Positions 37,105 to 48,971 of a stretch of 64,000 nt of DNA are shown in pieces. This DNA comes from Volvariella volvacea V23 (lineage: Eukaryota; Basidiomycota; Agaricomycetes; Agaricales; Pluteaceae), in contig KB722736.1 in the NCBI GenBank assembly GCA_000349905.1, forward strand, positions 3,864,809 to 3,928,808. The letters are read 5' to 3'. How positions within the stretch are numbered: position 1 is the stretch's first letter; every line of letters begins with the position of its first letter. Made by a program: the position numbers and the translations under genes. The notes beneath the pieces are model-generated. The model did no database searches, had not been told where the DNA came from, and saw only the letters and a list, made by a program, of their open reading frames with translations.

Positions 37105-38748
37105 CTACGAAGGGCGAATGAAGTACGGCGACAGGGTGTCCATTACGGAGTCCTCCGAATTGTATACGTGATAAGGCGGTTTGGTATGCTGTATACGCTG
37201 TTTGTATTCCAGCCCAATCAACCGGGCATAAAATTCGCAAAACCAGTTACCCACGGTTGGAAAATCCTGGTTTGCACCTTTATGAAATGCCAGCGCCCCT
37301 AGCGAATATCCAGCACATTTTCTACGATAGAGAAAGCTGAATAATTCCATCATGCTATCCAAATACAGGAATTGGGAGAACGTCAGAGTCTTCAGATTCG
37401 GCAGGATGGCTGATACTGTGGAGGAACATTCTAGTGGGACGGATAGAGCGCGAAGGAAGCCCCTTGGGTCAATCCTAAATTCGTCGCGTTCGTATAGAAG
37501 CAAGATATTCATCTCTTCCAGGTTTCCTGCTTTACTCAATACCTGCGTCCAAAAGCTTGAAGGCATTTCAAAAAGGGATAGCGTTAAGGTGCGGAGGGAA
37601 GAGGCGTCCAAGGAACATGCGAACCGGCAAAACAATGAATGGAATGTCTCATGAGACGTGGAGTCGGCCTCCACCCATTCAAGCGATATCTTGAATTTAT
37701 CCAATTTATAACGGTTATCCAACATCGCTTCCATCCCGCCACGAAAACACAATCTCCCGGACGTTATGTCTGCATCAATGCAAAGATCTCGAATATACCC
37801 TATTTGTTGCCCGCTTGTGTTTTCCCCAATCCTACGACAGAACGACAGCATGGTACCAATTTCGAGGCTGCCGTTGTACTCTGCACTGACGTCTAACTCT
37901 GCCGTGAAGTCCAGAACAATGCAGGACAAGAAATCCCCAATTAAACCAACGGAGTCCGTTAGCCGCAAAAAGACGAGAGTGTCAAAGGATACTGGTGTAG
38001 AAGGCAGAGTATCACCCTCAAATGGTAACGAGTGGCACATCTCCAATCTTTGGAGGCTTTGCATTGAGCCAAGAACGTTCAGAAACTCGACCATATCGCC
38101 ACCAGCTGTACTGTCCTCCACAATCAAAACAGTTAACCTGGACAGGTCAACCACAGGGAAGTCCCTCCAGTTGAAAACGCAATGCGATAGGACGAGGCGG
38201 TTAAGATTGGGAGTGGAATTACCAAAGAGGGGCGGAATGGATGACCGAAGAAAGTCGCAAGACCTGAGGCAAAGGTGATGAAGAAGAGGAATGGGTTTGG
38301 ACATGAGAGGTAGGATTATCGATGAAAGGTCTTCGTTGAGCGTGACAGCCAACTCGTGGATCCTGAATACTTGTGAAAGAATGAAAACAAAATTCTGCTT
38401 GCGCTTCCGAGTGAAAGTGGATTCTGAGGGATCGAACATCACGGATAACGGATAGCTCTTGGATCGCAGGACGAGCTCCGAGAGCCACATGAGGTTGGTG
38501 TAGGGAAGCCGAATATTGGTCCATAAGGGCCCGTACGAGAGAGCGGCGCTACGCCAGTGGCGACATACGCTGGTAAGAGTTAGAAGGCTCTCATAACTAG
38601 ACATTATGAGCCCATGTGAGCTTTCCGAATCACCGTGGGAAGGAGTGGCCTCAACAGCATCGTGAAATATTTGCTGAAGGAGCTCAAGCGGGAAGCAGGA
38701 GACGTGAATTGTGCTTAGCGAATCTGAGGGACCGCTTGGAGCGCACAT
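37105..38748 (-). CDS. F-box/LRR protein, intact, 547 aa
   Basis: A single exon from ATG at 38748. The F-box is near the N-terminus (HVSCFPLELLQQIFHDA, then LTLTSVCRHWRSAALSYGPLW), followed by weakly conserved leucine-rich repeats (HHLCLRSCDFLRSS, NLNRLVLSHCVFNW, LQRLEMCHSLPF). It belongs to the same subfamily as the damaged pair at 10084-13789 and shows the full-length pattern, including the FCRRIGEN...LCFRGG block missing from F-box gene 1. The likely role is substrate adaptor of an SCF ubiquitin ligase; the target is unknown. No introns, as is common for this agaric family. Confidence 0.85.
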   Translation of the reverse strand: MCAPSGPSDSLSTIHVSCFPLELLQQIFHDAVEATPSHGDSESSHGLIMSSYESLLTLTSVCRHWRSAALSYGPLWTNIRLPYTNLMWLSELVLRSKSYPLSVMFDPSESTFTRKRKQNFVFILSQVFRIHELAVTLNEDLSSIILPLMSKPIPLLHHLCLRSCDFLRSSIPPLFGNSTPNLNRLVLSHCVFNWRDFPVVDLSRLTVLIVEDSTAGGDMVEFLNVLGSMQSLQRLEMCHSLPFEGDTLPSTPVSFDTLVFLRLTDSVGLIGDFLSCIVLDFTAELDVSAEYNGSLEIGTMLSFCRRIGENTSGQQIGYIRDLCIDADITSGRLCFRGGMEAMLDNRYKLDKFKISLEWVEADSTSHETFHSLFCRFACSLDASSLRTLTLSLFEMPSSFWTQVLSKAGNLEEMNILLLYERDEFRIDPRGFLRALSVPLECSSTVSAILPNLKTLTFSQFLYLDSMMELFSFLYRRKCAGYSLGALAFHKGANQDFPTVGNWFCEFYARLIGLEYKQRIQHTKPPYHVYNSEDSVMDTLSPYFIRPS

Positions 38749-41330
38749 AGAGCTGGTGAGGTTTAATCAGCGTTTTGCTCAAGGATAACACAGTGGCGCA
38801 GAATCGAGTCATTGTTTGGCAACGCCATGCGGTGTTAACGAGGAACTACTGCATCATGATGGCGCCAAGAGCCAACATCGCGATTGTACAACGATTATAC
38901 AGACAGAGATAGAAATTCGTAGCGTGAATTGAGTTGGTCCTGCAACATTACTGCATGACCTGTGAGAATGGAGGCAACTTGAGTTGAATGATTGGGACCC
39001 GCCAGAAGCATCTCTTTCGAAGATTTCCAACTAGCTCTTGCTAGGGATGCTCCCCATCATAACTCGCACGTCTAAGGGAACCGCAAATAGGATTACCAGT
39101 AGCCATGTGATGAAGGAGGTACATGAAGGTGAACCAGTGAGCGCGATTGGTACATCAGTGGGTAGTGAATATGTGGGCAGCAAGTCAGAATGAGCATGCC
39201 CTGCCATTCAATGCCAATCCCCGCATCGACAGAGGTTAGTCAGCGTAATAAATATATCATACCGCCAACAAGCCCATCGGAAGCCCGGGATTAGTTTATC
39301 AGAGTTTCATGAATGTTAAATTGACCGCTAGTAGTAACTTTCACTCCACAAATGTGGAGTACACACCATCGATGTTGATCCACGATGTGCGCGTCAGAAC
39401 GATAGAGCCGACGAAGAGGACCAAATCGGTGCAGATGTGAACGCCTCGAGGTGCAAACAACATTAGGCTGTGTCCATCGGGTGACAGCGGCACCACAATG
39501 GCCTCACTTCTAACGCTCAGCAATCAGGGAAAAAGTTTTGACAATGGTTCCCGCGTTTGAATCGCTTCCACGAGTACAAGATTGGTGTTCGAGGGTGTGC
39601 TTAGTCTCAAAGCGCCCACCGCCAGTGCATTTGAACCCAGAGGTTTGGGTGCGTGCAAGTGCAGCTACTGGGCCTGGAATCCGAAAGAATGAGTGCGCTG
39701 GAAGTCAACAAGGACTCATCGTCCCGTTGGGTCGGAAAAATCGAGAAGGGAGGAAAGATACGGAACTTGTTCGAGTTGACACTAAAATGAAGTAGAAAAT
39801 ATGCAGAAGTAGATCCGGCAAGCTTGACCTACTTACATGCGGTTGGATGCATGCAAGAGACTCGACTCGGTGCACGAATTTGCAAGTCACCAACGTGTGA
39901 CGACCATCACGCAAGTGTGACTGACTCCAAGTCTCCAACAGTCTCCAACTCGTTCCACCCCAATCCCGTTCATGAAGGTTTTGGTGCCCAGTTGCGTTTG
40001 AACATGTAGGACGGAAGAAATGCGCTTATTGAAGTTGGGCTAGAAGGGGGAAAAAGTACGTCGGATTGCCCTGTGATTCAATTACTTCATCAGTTCAATA
40101 TTTCACTGCAACTCATTTGAGTCCGGGCGTACAGAGGAATGAATCAAGGAAGTAGTATAGCTACTGGCTAAGAGCACACTTCTCGGACTCCTAGTGACGC
40201 ATATCGCCCTGATGTAGTATCAACAAGGCGTTAATCCAATCATCAATGTGAATTAGGGCCACGCATATCCGACTGCTCGAAGACCCATACCATGTGCCAC
40301 ACCTGTGAAAAGGATGGGCCCTTCCGGAAGCTCGAGAGAGGAGCGGGTAGCGATGACGAAGGACTAACACGTACCTGTGCTGCAACTGCTTGACAAGGTG
40401 AGCTCTTAGTTTCAAGCCCCAAGGTTTTTATGGGCACGGCCAAAGTGATCTGTGGTCTTCGCTACCATCAGCTCCTTGATTGAATGCGCTGTGTATTCTA
40501 TATTCCTTGTTGCTGCGCCAGAGTTGATTGCTTGGAAGACTGAGCCCCCCCGCGGATGAAGGAGCTTCTGCGGCTACTGCGCTTATTAGCTCTTACTAGT
40601 AGGGTTGCAGTGGCATGAAGCCCCGTTTCTGTTTTGATACGACCACACCTTACAAGCTTTCCTACAACGCTACGCCAGCACACTTGCGGAGAAGATGGGC
40701 CAACGTTCAACATTCATGAGCCGATGTGGACATCCTCATAGAAGTTGGTGTGTTCACGCTTATTGCTCTATTTTCAGAAATTGCCTGGTTTTGGATGTTA
40801 TTTCTGCGGAGAAATGTGCACGGAGGAAGCGTAGACGATAATACGAAAGCTTACGACGCAAGTGGAAGTTGCTCTGCGGCGTAGTCCGCTAGGGATATCG
40901 ATAAAGGTGCGCCCGGTTTTGTAGATTCTCAGGACAAAATATATCAGCTAAAAGGCTATTTACTAGAACGCAAAGATAGCCGGTGCCGTTCAACCTCCTG
41001 TTATCTCGTACTAGTTACCCAGCCTCAAGCTGCACAGCTGTTCATTAATACTAGCATACGGTAATCGATATCCTTTTCTCGCCCTGCTCTCTAGTGGTAA
41101 ATTTGGCGCATGGCGTCCCACGCAGCTAGGCGCAGTCTTCGCACCAGCCTATGCGCAGCTTATCTCGCCTCGAGCTTGACAGCGCAACTCGTTAGGATAT
41201 AAGAGCCCGCTGAAAGTCGTCGCATTTCTAGTTTACCTACTCAGACCGTGCTCGCAGTAATCTCACCTTATCACCACACCCGCAGAAAAGCACACCTTAT
41301 TTCAATAACCCACCTGCAAGATCTTACGCG
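38749..41330. other. long intergenic stretch
   Basis: About 2.6 kb with only short, unremarkable reading frames on both strands; no RNA gene or repeat recognised. GGATATAAGAG near 41193-41203, about 130 bp before the helicase ATG, is a plausible TATA box. Confidence 0.45.
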
Positions 41331-44300
41331 ATGTCTTTTCCAGCTCCGTCACGCGCACGCGCACGCACTTTAGGTTCGGGTGACAGACCCCAGATTCAGC
41401 CTCCTTCTCATCTGTGTCCCGCTGCTGACGCAAGCGGGTCGTGCAGTGATCGCAGATGCAGCTTCAGACACGAAGCCGAGTGTCGCCCATGCAGGATGAA
41501 ATTTTCGCGTACGGAACAGTACAGTGACCATATAGGAAGCCAGGAGCACTATACTGCCACCCACCGCCAGCCATCGAATAACGACGGTAGGCGGTTTAGA
41601 TATCCGAGCCGTAGGAGGGACATGGGTAGCGGCGAGAATAGGGGTAGAGGTCGGGCCAGGAGCTTCAGCCACGGATATCCCTATGGGCAGAGACCCACCA
41701 CAAGCAGGGAGCCTAGGAGCTTCCTATCACAGATATACAAGAAGCTGTGCGAAGTTTGTGATGCCATTGTTTACGTTCAAACCCCCGAGCGTCGAGATGG
41801 TTCGAACGGCCAGGATCATGGGGTCTTCACGGCGACTAACAATAGCGCCCATTCCGGTTTCAGTGACGAAGATTCTGTGGAATGGAAGAAGCATATAAAT
41901 GGGGTTAAGCATCGACGGAAAGTGAGGATGGAGAAGTTTCAAGCTGAATTTGATGAGATTTTCAAGAACAAGTATGGTGTCGAAGTAGATTGTTTACGTG
42001 GAGGCTTGGATTTCGGCCTCATTCATCCAGATGTCGCTTTCCGTGAAGCACCACGACGCATACGGGTCCATGTTATGAGGCCTCATCATGCTCGACTACT
42101 TAAAGCAGAGCTCAGGAGCTCAGCTGATCAAACTGCGTGAGTAATGATACCAAGAATTATCCTGTGGGATTCATTTATATTTTTTTACAGTTTCAAGGCA
42201 ACAATAGTCGGGCAATGTAATCTAGACCCCACCGAAAAAACAAGGGTCGATGTCATTCTTCAAGCTTCTGCTCCGGGAAAATATAGTGATCATCTTGACT
42301 TGATCTTCCACCATTTCCGAACTGGAAATACATTCAAAATCGCTCGTCCGCTGGAAGCCACGGTCGTCACTCAAGAGATGGCAGATCAACGCGGCCTAAC
42401 GAAGAACTCAAGTACTATTAGCCGAAAGCGTTACATTACTAAAAAGATAGTCAAGGATCTGAGTGTCTGGAAGCCTCAGAGAGGGCCCGTGCCGTATAAA
42501 GTGTCATTATCCGAATTTGAGATTCCTAGGGACCTACTAGACAAGTTTAAGACGTTGACTCCAGAGTCGATTGATACGTTATGTGCTGCAGAGCATCAAA
42601 ACGAACAACTGGAATTCCATGCTGCGACGTTAAGGGAAATGTTGTGGGCGGAGGAGTACGAGCTTGCGTAAGTGCAACATTCTTTAGTTCAATCTATCCT
42701 TTGTCTAAGCTTGTACACAGGAGGTTTGTCACGGGATATGACATTGAAAATGCAAAGATAGATAAAAGGGGGGACAACTACCTGTATGCTATAGCTATCT
42801 ATCGGTACTAATCGCTAACCATTCCTCATAGTTTAGAGGTACCTAATCTTGCTGAACGAAGGCCAAGTATCCTGCGTGGTAGGATTTGTTGTTTATTTTG
42901 TTGTATTTTCTCTGAAGAGATCATTTGTTACACACATAGGCGATGTGGTTCACATCCGAAAATACGAGGACACCCCAGAACGATGGTACAAGGGCCGGGT
43001 TTTCTCTGTCGAGCGGTTTCATCTCGTGCTGAGCTTGGGAAGGAAATTCAAGGGCATCTACAACTCTAATGGCTCGTATCACGTCAGTTTTGCATTAAAT
43101 CGGTTTACACTCCGTCGACAGCATCAAGCACTGGAGATCCCATTCAAGCGCGAGGACGTCGTCTTTCCAGACTCAAGGCATTGCAATCGGATTGCCGCAC
43201 CAAATGGAGATGCAGGAGCATTATCTTTTAAGAACGACGCCATCGGAAACAATGAAGAACAGGCACGGGCTGTCTCCCTCATCACTAGTATGCGGCCAGG
43301 ATCAATTCCATTTATTATATTTGGGCCGTAAGTAGAATTATTTCAGTGTTAACTAACGAACTTCTAATTCCCTCAAAACACAAGTCCTGGGACAGGTAAA
43401 AGTGCAACAATCATCGAAGCTGTCCATCAAATTCTTCATTCCTCTCCGGACGCTCACATCTTCCTATGCGCACCCAGTAACCCTGCTGCCGACTTACTAT
43501 GCAGACAACTAGCTTGTGAAGATGGAGAACTCTTTCGTTATTATGCAGCGGTTCACCCTGACATTCCCGAAGATTTGCAGCGGTTTACTCATATCGACCC
43601 CCGGACAAATATTCCAGGGTGCTACACAGCCGATAGAATGCAGGACTATAGGGTAATTGTCTCGACTTGTTCTTCGGCCTCCGTGTTCTTTAGCATTGGG
43701 ATGAGGAGGGGGCACTTCACCCACATTTTTATCGACGAGGCGGGACAGGCTACTGAACCAGAGACAATGGTTGCTATCCGAACGATGGCGGACGAGAATA
43801 CAAGGATCATTCTCGCTGGAGATCCGAAGCAGTTAGGGCCTATAGTTTATTCACCCATAGCAAAGAAATTAGGGCTCGGAATGAGCTATCTAGAACGGCT
43901 GATGGGTAGAGAGGTCTACCGACACGCAGAAAACAACGACAAGTAAGTCACAGATGCATTATTTCTTATGTTTCTTCAAGCAACTAACCATGTACTTCGC
44001 GAAAGCATCGTTGGTTTGACCAAAAACTATCGTTCTCACGCTGATATCCTAAAGTTCCCAAGTGATACCTTTTACAATGGGCGCCTGCAATCGTACGCCA
44101 GTGATGCTATAACAAAATTCCCTCAGTGTGCAAATTATCTCAAGCTATCAGGAAGAAACCCCAAGTTTCCCGTAGTTTTCCACCCCGTGTACGGTGTAGA
44201 CGAACAAGAAGATAAAGCGCCTTCGTTCTTCAACACCGCTGAGATCGCCAAAGTAATAGAAGTAATCAACCTGTTACTGGGCTCAAAAGATATAGGTACG

Positions 44301-45123
44301 TGCTTTATCTTTGGGAAGCCGTGCTTAACTGATAGGCAGTATATCAGCTGGGCACGACATCGGTGTCATTGCACCGTATAGGGCTCATTCCACCAAGATA
44401 AGGGAGCTGCTTCGACAAAAGGAGAGTACCAACGGCATCCGAGTGGGCAGCGTCGAGGAATTCCAAGGCCAGGTATGTCCCACCCTTCATCTAATTCTTA
44501 ATTCCACTTACCAGAAATGTGGGCACCAGGAAAGGCGCGTGATAATCGTATCAACAGTCCGCAGTACTAAGGACTTACTGCACTTTGATCAACGCCACGG
44601 ACTAGGCTTCATCGCTGACGATAAGCGCTTCAATGGTACGTGGTGTGTCCATATCACCAAGTTGCAGCCGTTTTCATGCGTATAATTTGTAGTGGCGATG
44701 ACACGAGCACAAGCACTTCTCATTGTCATCGGCAATCCACTTATCTTGGGGACAAGTCCGACGTGGCGGTCATTCCTTAACTATATACACCAAAACGGCG
44801 GTTGGGCGGGAGCAATGCCTATCCCTTGGAATCCAGCCGCTCAGGTGGACCCGAACGAGCAATATGATAAGATAATCAGAGAAGCTGCTGAGCTAGGCTG
44901 GGTGCACGTTTGCGCTCAAGATGCTCCTCCAGTAAGTGACTCGGATACAGAGATAACGACACCCGTTGGATCCCTTGAAGGCCTGTCAGGATTTCGGATA
45001 TGCAAAGAGGACGAGGATACCCTTATGGGTAGCCAATACGAGGATAGTAGTGAGACTGAGTGTGTGGTTCCAATAGGATTCTCCTCCACCCAGCAGCCAT
45101 ATGACTGGCACAAGACTGTATAA
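41331..45123 (+). CDS. MOV10/SDE3-like SF1 RNA helicase with N-terminal zinc fingers
   Basis: Model: join(41331..42136,42191..42667,42721..42783,42832..42878,42940..43327,43385..43942,44006..44295,44348..44472,44530..44635,44693..45123), 1096 aa, all in phase. The N-terminus has a CCCH-like finger (C29, C38, C43, H47) followed by a C2H2 finger (C51, C54, H67, H73), then a low-complexity Arg/Gly stretch. UPF1-type helicase motifs follow in order: PPGTGKS (I, about 594), HIFIDEAGQ (II, about 710), GDPKQLGP (III), NYRSH (IV), SVEEFQGQERRVIIVSTVRS (V), FNVAMTRAQ (VI, about 955). MOV10/SDE3/Armitage helicases remodel RNPs and act in RNA silencing and transposon control. The end of exon 6 (junction to 44006) is the least certain splice. 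The acidic C-terminal tail is not part of the helicase core. Confidence 0.88.
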
Positions 45124-45250
45124 TTAGCTTATAGTGCATTAATGTCAGGTTATTACGAACGGTGCCTTGACACCGATATCCGTCAAAGATGAAACGAGGC
45201 TTAAACATCACGCACATCCTGCCCAGATTGATATCATGTTTCATTAGTGA

Positions 45251-48200
45251 TCATTGTTCTCCTCCATTTTGACCCTGAGCTGTTTCTTTAGTTTCTCTCT
45301 CCCTCTCTTGTAATTTCATAAGGGCGTCCCGTTCTGCCAATGACTGCAAGGCATCCTCTGCTACTATGATGAGTCTCCCAAGGGCTTCTGAACCGCAATA
45401 TTAATGTAACGAGGATGTGTCAAAGCTGATTTCCGACAACTTACCTTGAATGCTTAGGGCAAGGAGTGTCTAGAATGATGGTTAGCTGGCAGCAGTCTCA
45501 TTCACCGGGGCACTCACATGTCGAGCATCATCATCTTCTAGGATCTCCTCTTTGGCTCTCTTGCTCAGACCCTCCACTCCTGTAATCTCATTCAATAGCC
45601 TATCCAGGCTCTCTGGTATTGGTCGCGCGCTCTCTCCCTTCTGTATCCCCTCATTCCTTTCCTTCATTTTCTCCTGCCTCGTCTTTCTCCCAGATAATCT
45701 ACTTACTAACCTCCTTCCTATTCTCCCCTTCGATCTCTCTTCTTCGAGTTGGCTTTCTTCTTGATTATCTGGGCTCGCCGCCTCATCTTCCACTCTATCC
45801 GCATCTCTGCTCGAAGTTTCTGGTCCTTTATGATCGCTTTCAAGGCCTTGATCCGCGAGAGGAGGCAAAGCATGGACAGGCTTCAGAAAATAGCTTATAT
45901 CATCGTGAAATTCTCGTGCTTGGCTCAGAATTTCATGCGGCAATGCAACTAGCTTCTCGTCTGTTCTCCTTCTCGTTTCTTCCAGTTCATCCGATAGTTC
46001 TTGCTTCGTTTTCGTCGTAAGCGCTTCATGCGAAGGTGTAAGGGTTGCCGCAGTTGACAGAGGAACTGGTTCTAGATGCCCTGAGAGTTGCGTTGGCTTC
46101 GGCTGGATAGATGCTCTGTGTATCTGGTCGCGATATCGCTTAACGACATGATCAAACACTCCAGAGCGGATGATGTGCTGGTACCGGTTACTATACGCCT
46201 CTGAAATTACTGGAGACAGAAGTAATGTCATCGGATGATAGAGGAAAATAACCGGCACGAGACTCACTAGATATCAAAATGGTCATGGCACCAACGCCTA
46301 GCAACGCCCATACAATGAATACAGATCTCCCAGCTGGTGTCACAGGAGACAAATCGCCGTATCCAATGGTGGTGAAGGCAATGAAGCCTGGCAATGGGGA
46401 ACTGATTACACGTACGACGCCAGATCAAATAGTGAGCACATACAGAAATACATTGCAATCCCAAACGTCCATTTCTCGGTCTTCATAAAGATAGCTGCGC
46501 CAACCTAAACCGTTGTCGTTAATTCCATGAGACTATGATTGAAGAGTATGCGCAATTACCATCCAGAAAATGATGAACAAGATCCACGCGAATGCAAATC
46601 GTGTGTAAAATGCGTGCCTCTCCTCCCTCTCCATGCTCTCCCTGAATATTTCATACTGTTGTGCCAGGTTCTGAATGTCCATAGTAAGGTTGTCCTGTAT
46701 AGAGGGCAATTTTCGATCCCGCTGAGCATCCATCAATGACTTGTCCACTGACAACGCAAAATTTCCCAGCATCCGAATCATCCTTCCCATTACTGCATAT
46801 GTAAATGGCGTATCTGGGTTACTGGAACGACGGTTTTCAGCACCATTTTGTGTCCTGTGAGTGTCAGAAGTAGTCTCCTTTCCCTGTGAAAACCGACGCT
46901 CCCAGTATCCCCTCGGCAGCAGCAGTACAAGGTCGACACCAGTTTCCATAGCTGCCGCACGAATTTCCGTTTTGCTCAATGCATCCAAGTTGAGGCACAT
47001 GCCACGAGGATGCTTGCCATCCGAGCCTATTTCCCTTTTATCAGCGTTATATCCCCATAACCTCTCACTGCCAATCAACCACGGCCATTTCCTTTTAATA
47101 ACATTCCAAGGCCTGAACCACGTTCGCCAAGAAACACCACCAGATGGGTCCTTCACCCACAATGGCTGGCCCTTCTCCTTCAGCCTCCATTTCACTGCGT
47201 GTTTCCACCGATGAGCGACGTGTCTCCTCCATTGGGAAATGTGTCGTCGTCTCCGTAGTCTTTGAACACGTATACGAGAGCCAACTTCCAATGCCTCAAG
47301 CACGGTCTCGCGCGTTAAGCTCACCGCAAGACCAAGGTTGAGGATGCCGAACACGGCGTAGAAGCATATAAAAACTCGAGCTCCGGTATCTTCGGGGGTT
47401 ATATCGCCAAATCCTGGGTTGACTGGGGTAAGGAAGTTGTAGTATCACCAAAAGACTTGAAATACCTATTGTTTCGATGGAGACAACCGTGAAGTATAAC
47501 GCGTTAAGAAAGCTAAGATCCACGAGGACGTGATTGATCAAGGCGCCAATGGCTAGATAGAATAGCAACAGGATGACAATGATTACCAACGCCCGTTGTT
47601 TGCGCGTAAGGCCACTTCCTAATCATGCGTGCGTCTCTGTCAGCCCATACACACAGTTGAGAATTGAAAACCTACCACTTGTAGCAAAATTGGGCGTGCG
47701 CAAGATATCAAAGAGTAGGGTCACGTTTGTGAGGGTTGACGCGATAGTGGAACAGACAGTCATCCAGAATGCCTGTCCAAAAGTGAAACCATCATCGAAT
47801 CGGTGGGTGACCCCAAAGGCTATCACCGCGGTGATGTTAATTGCATCTTGAGGAGGTAGTTTATACGAATGACCGCCCTAACACGATGAACACTCACCGT
47901 GTATAGTAAGAAAAACGGTGCACGTCCACGTCATAGATTTGACACGCTTCTCCATAAACCTCACAAGCAAACACAGATTCGCAATAATCGCACAGGCAAT
48001 GCTAAACCCAAGCGCGGTGTCAAGGATCCGCGTATTCGGCCTCGTTTCAACAACTTGGTGGTTTTCGGTTCTGATATACCAGTAATCTGTAAGTCCAGGT
48101 ATCTCCAACAATATGGAGAACGGAATCAGAATCCCGGACACAATGGGCAGAGAGCGGTAGGTAGGGGTTATATCTTCCGGTCTATCCGCGGCGAACTCCC

Positions 48201-48549
48201 TTTTCACTATTGCCTTCAATCTGCGGTATAATGACGGCTTCTGGGCCTCCTCACCGCCCTCCCTAGTATCACCGCCTTCTCGCGTCTCCTGCCCAAACTC
48301 GTTTCGTCGACGGCCCTCTTCATCAACCTGCCGAATAATCTCGTTATCATTCGAGTCAGCCCCATCATCAAGAACCAAATCTCCGTCCGCACTATCCACT
48401 CTATCCCGTGTATCGTCTTCCTCTGTCAAGTTCCTCTCCGTATCCTCCTGAGTAGGCTGAGTGGTCTCTCCGGCACCTCCTTTCTCCGGGTCCTGCTGTC
48501 GACGACGACGACGAGACAACAGAAAACCAAAGAGAACGCTAGGTAGCAT
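45251..48549 (-). CDS. TOK-type two-pore K+ channel, copy 2
   Basis: Minus-strand exons: 48549..47898, 47846..47676, 47618..47466, 47413..46560, 46504..46444, 46387..46268, 46209..45518, 45469..45445, 45387..45251; 954 aa. Exons 2-6 and 8 are the same lengths as in copy 1 (171, 153, 854, 61, 120, 25). The N-terminus starts MLPSVLFGFLLSRRRRR. Pore 1 is ETIGFGDITPEDTGA, pore 2 TTIGYGDLSPVTPAG. The eighth helix WALLGVGAMTILISIISEAY is followed by a basic, then charged coiled-coil tail ending in a KLQERERETKE-type helix. The first-pore filter is standard, unlike copy 1. It should pass K+ outward across the plasma membrane (inferred from the TOK family). All introns are GT-AG. It lies about 420 bp downstream of copy 3 in the same orientation. 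Confidence 0.9.
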
Positions 48550-48971
48550 GCCAGGCCAGTGTGGCTGGCCCAACTAGGGCACAAGGCTTGGCGGGGACTT
48601 GATGATGTAGGTGTCTCGGTGCTAAAAGCGGTGGCGCACTGCAACCCCTAAATGGTACCTGCCTAAGCTGATCTTCGATCACACGATCACGCCGGCGGCA
48701 GGTGGTGTGCGCAGAGTTGTTGGAATACAAGCAAAGGATAAGAGCCTGCGCACGAGTGAGGAGGTCCTTATGATCTTAAATATACAACTAGTCAGAAGCA
48801 AATGATCACATTCGATAGCAATACGACAGCAATTAGACAATTTACCTGCTACAAAGTCTGGTGTCTGCCCGAGCCGTACAACCCCGGGCTCATTAAAATA
48901 CATAGGGTCCTAGTCGCAATACAAATTCTGTCCAGAGTAAATCGCGAGTCCATCGTATTCGTAAATCTAAT
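48550..48971. other. spacer between tandem channel genes
   Basis: No gene seen; it must hold the promoter of copy 2 and the terminator of copy 3. Confidence 0.4.
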
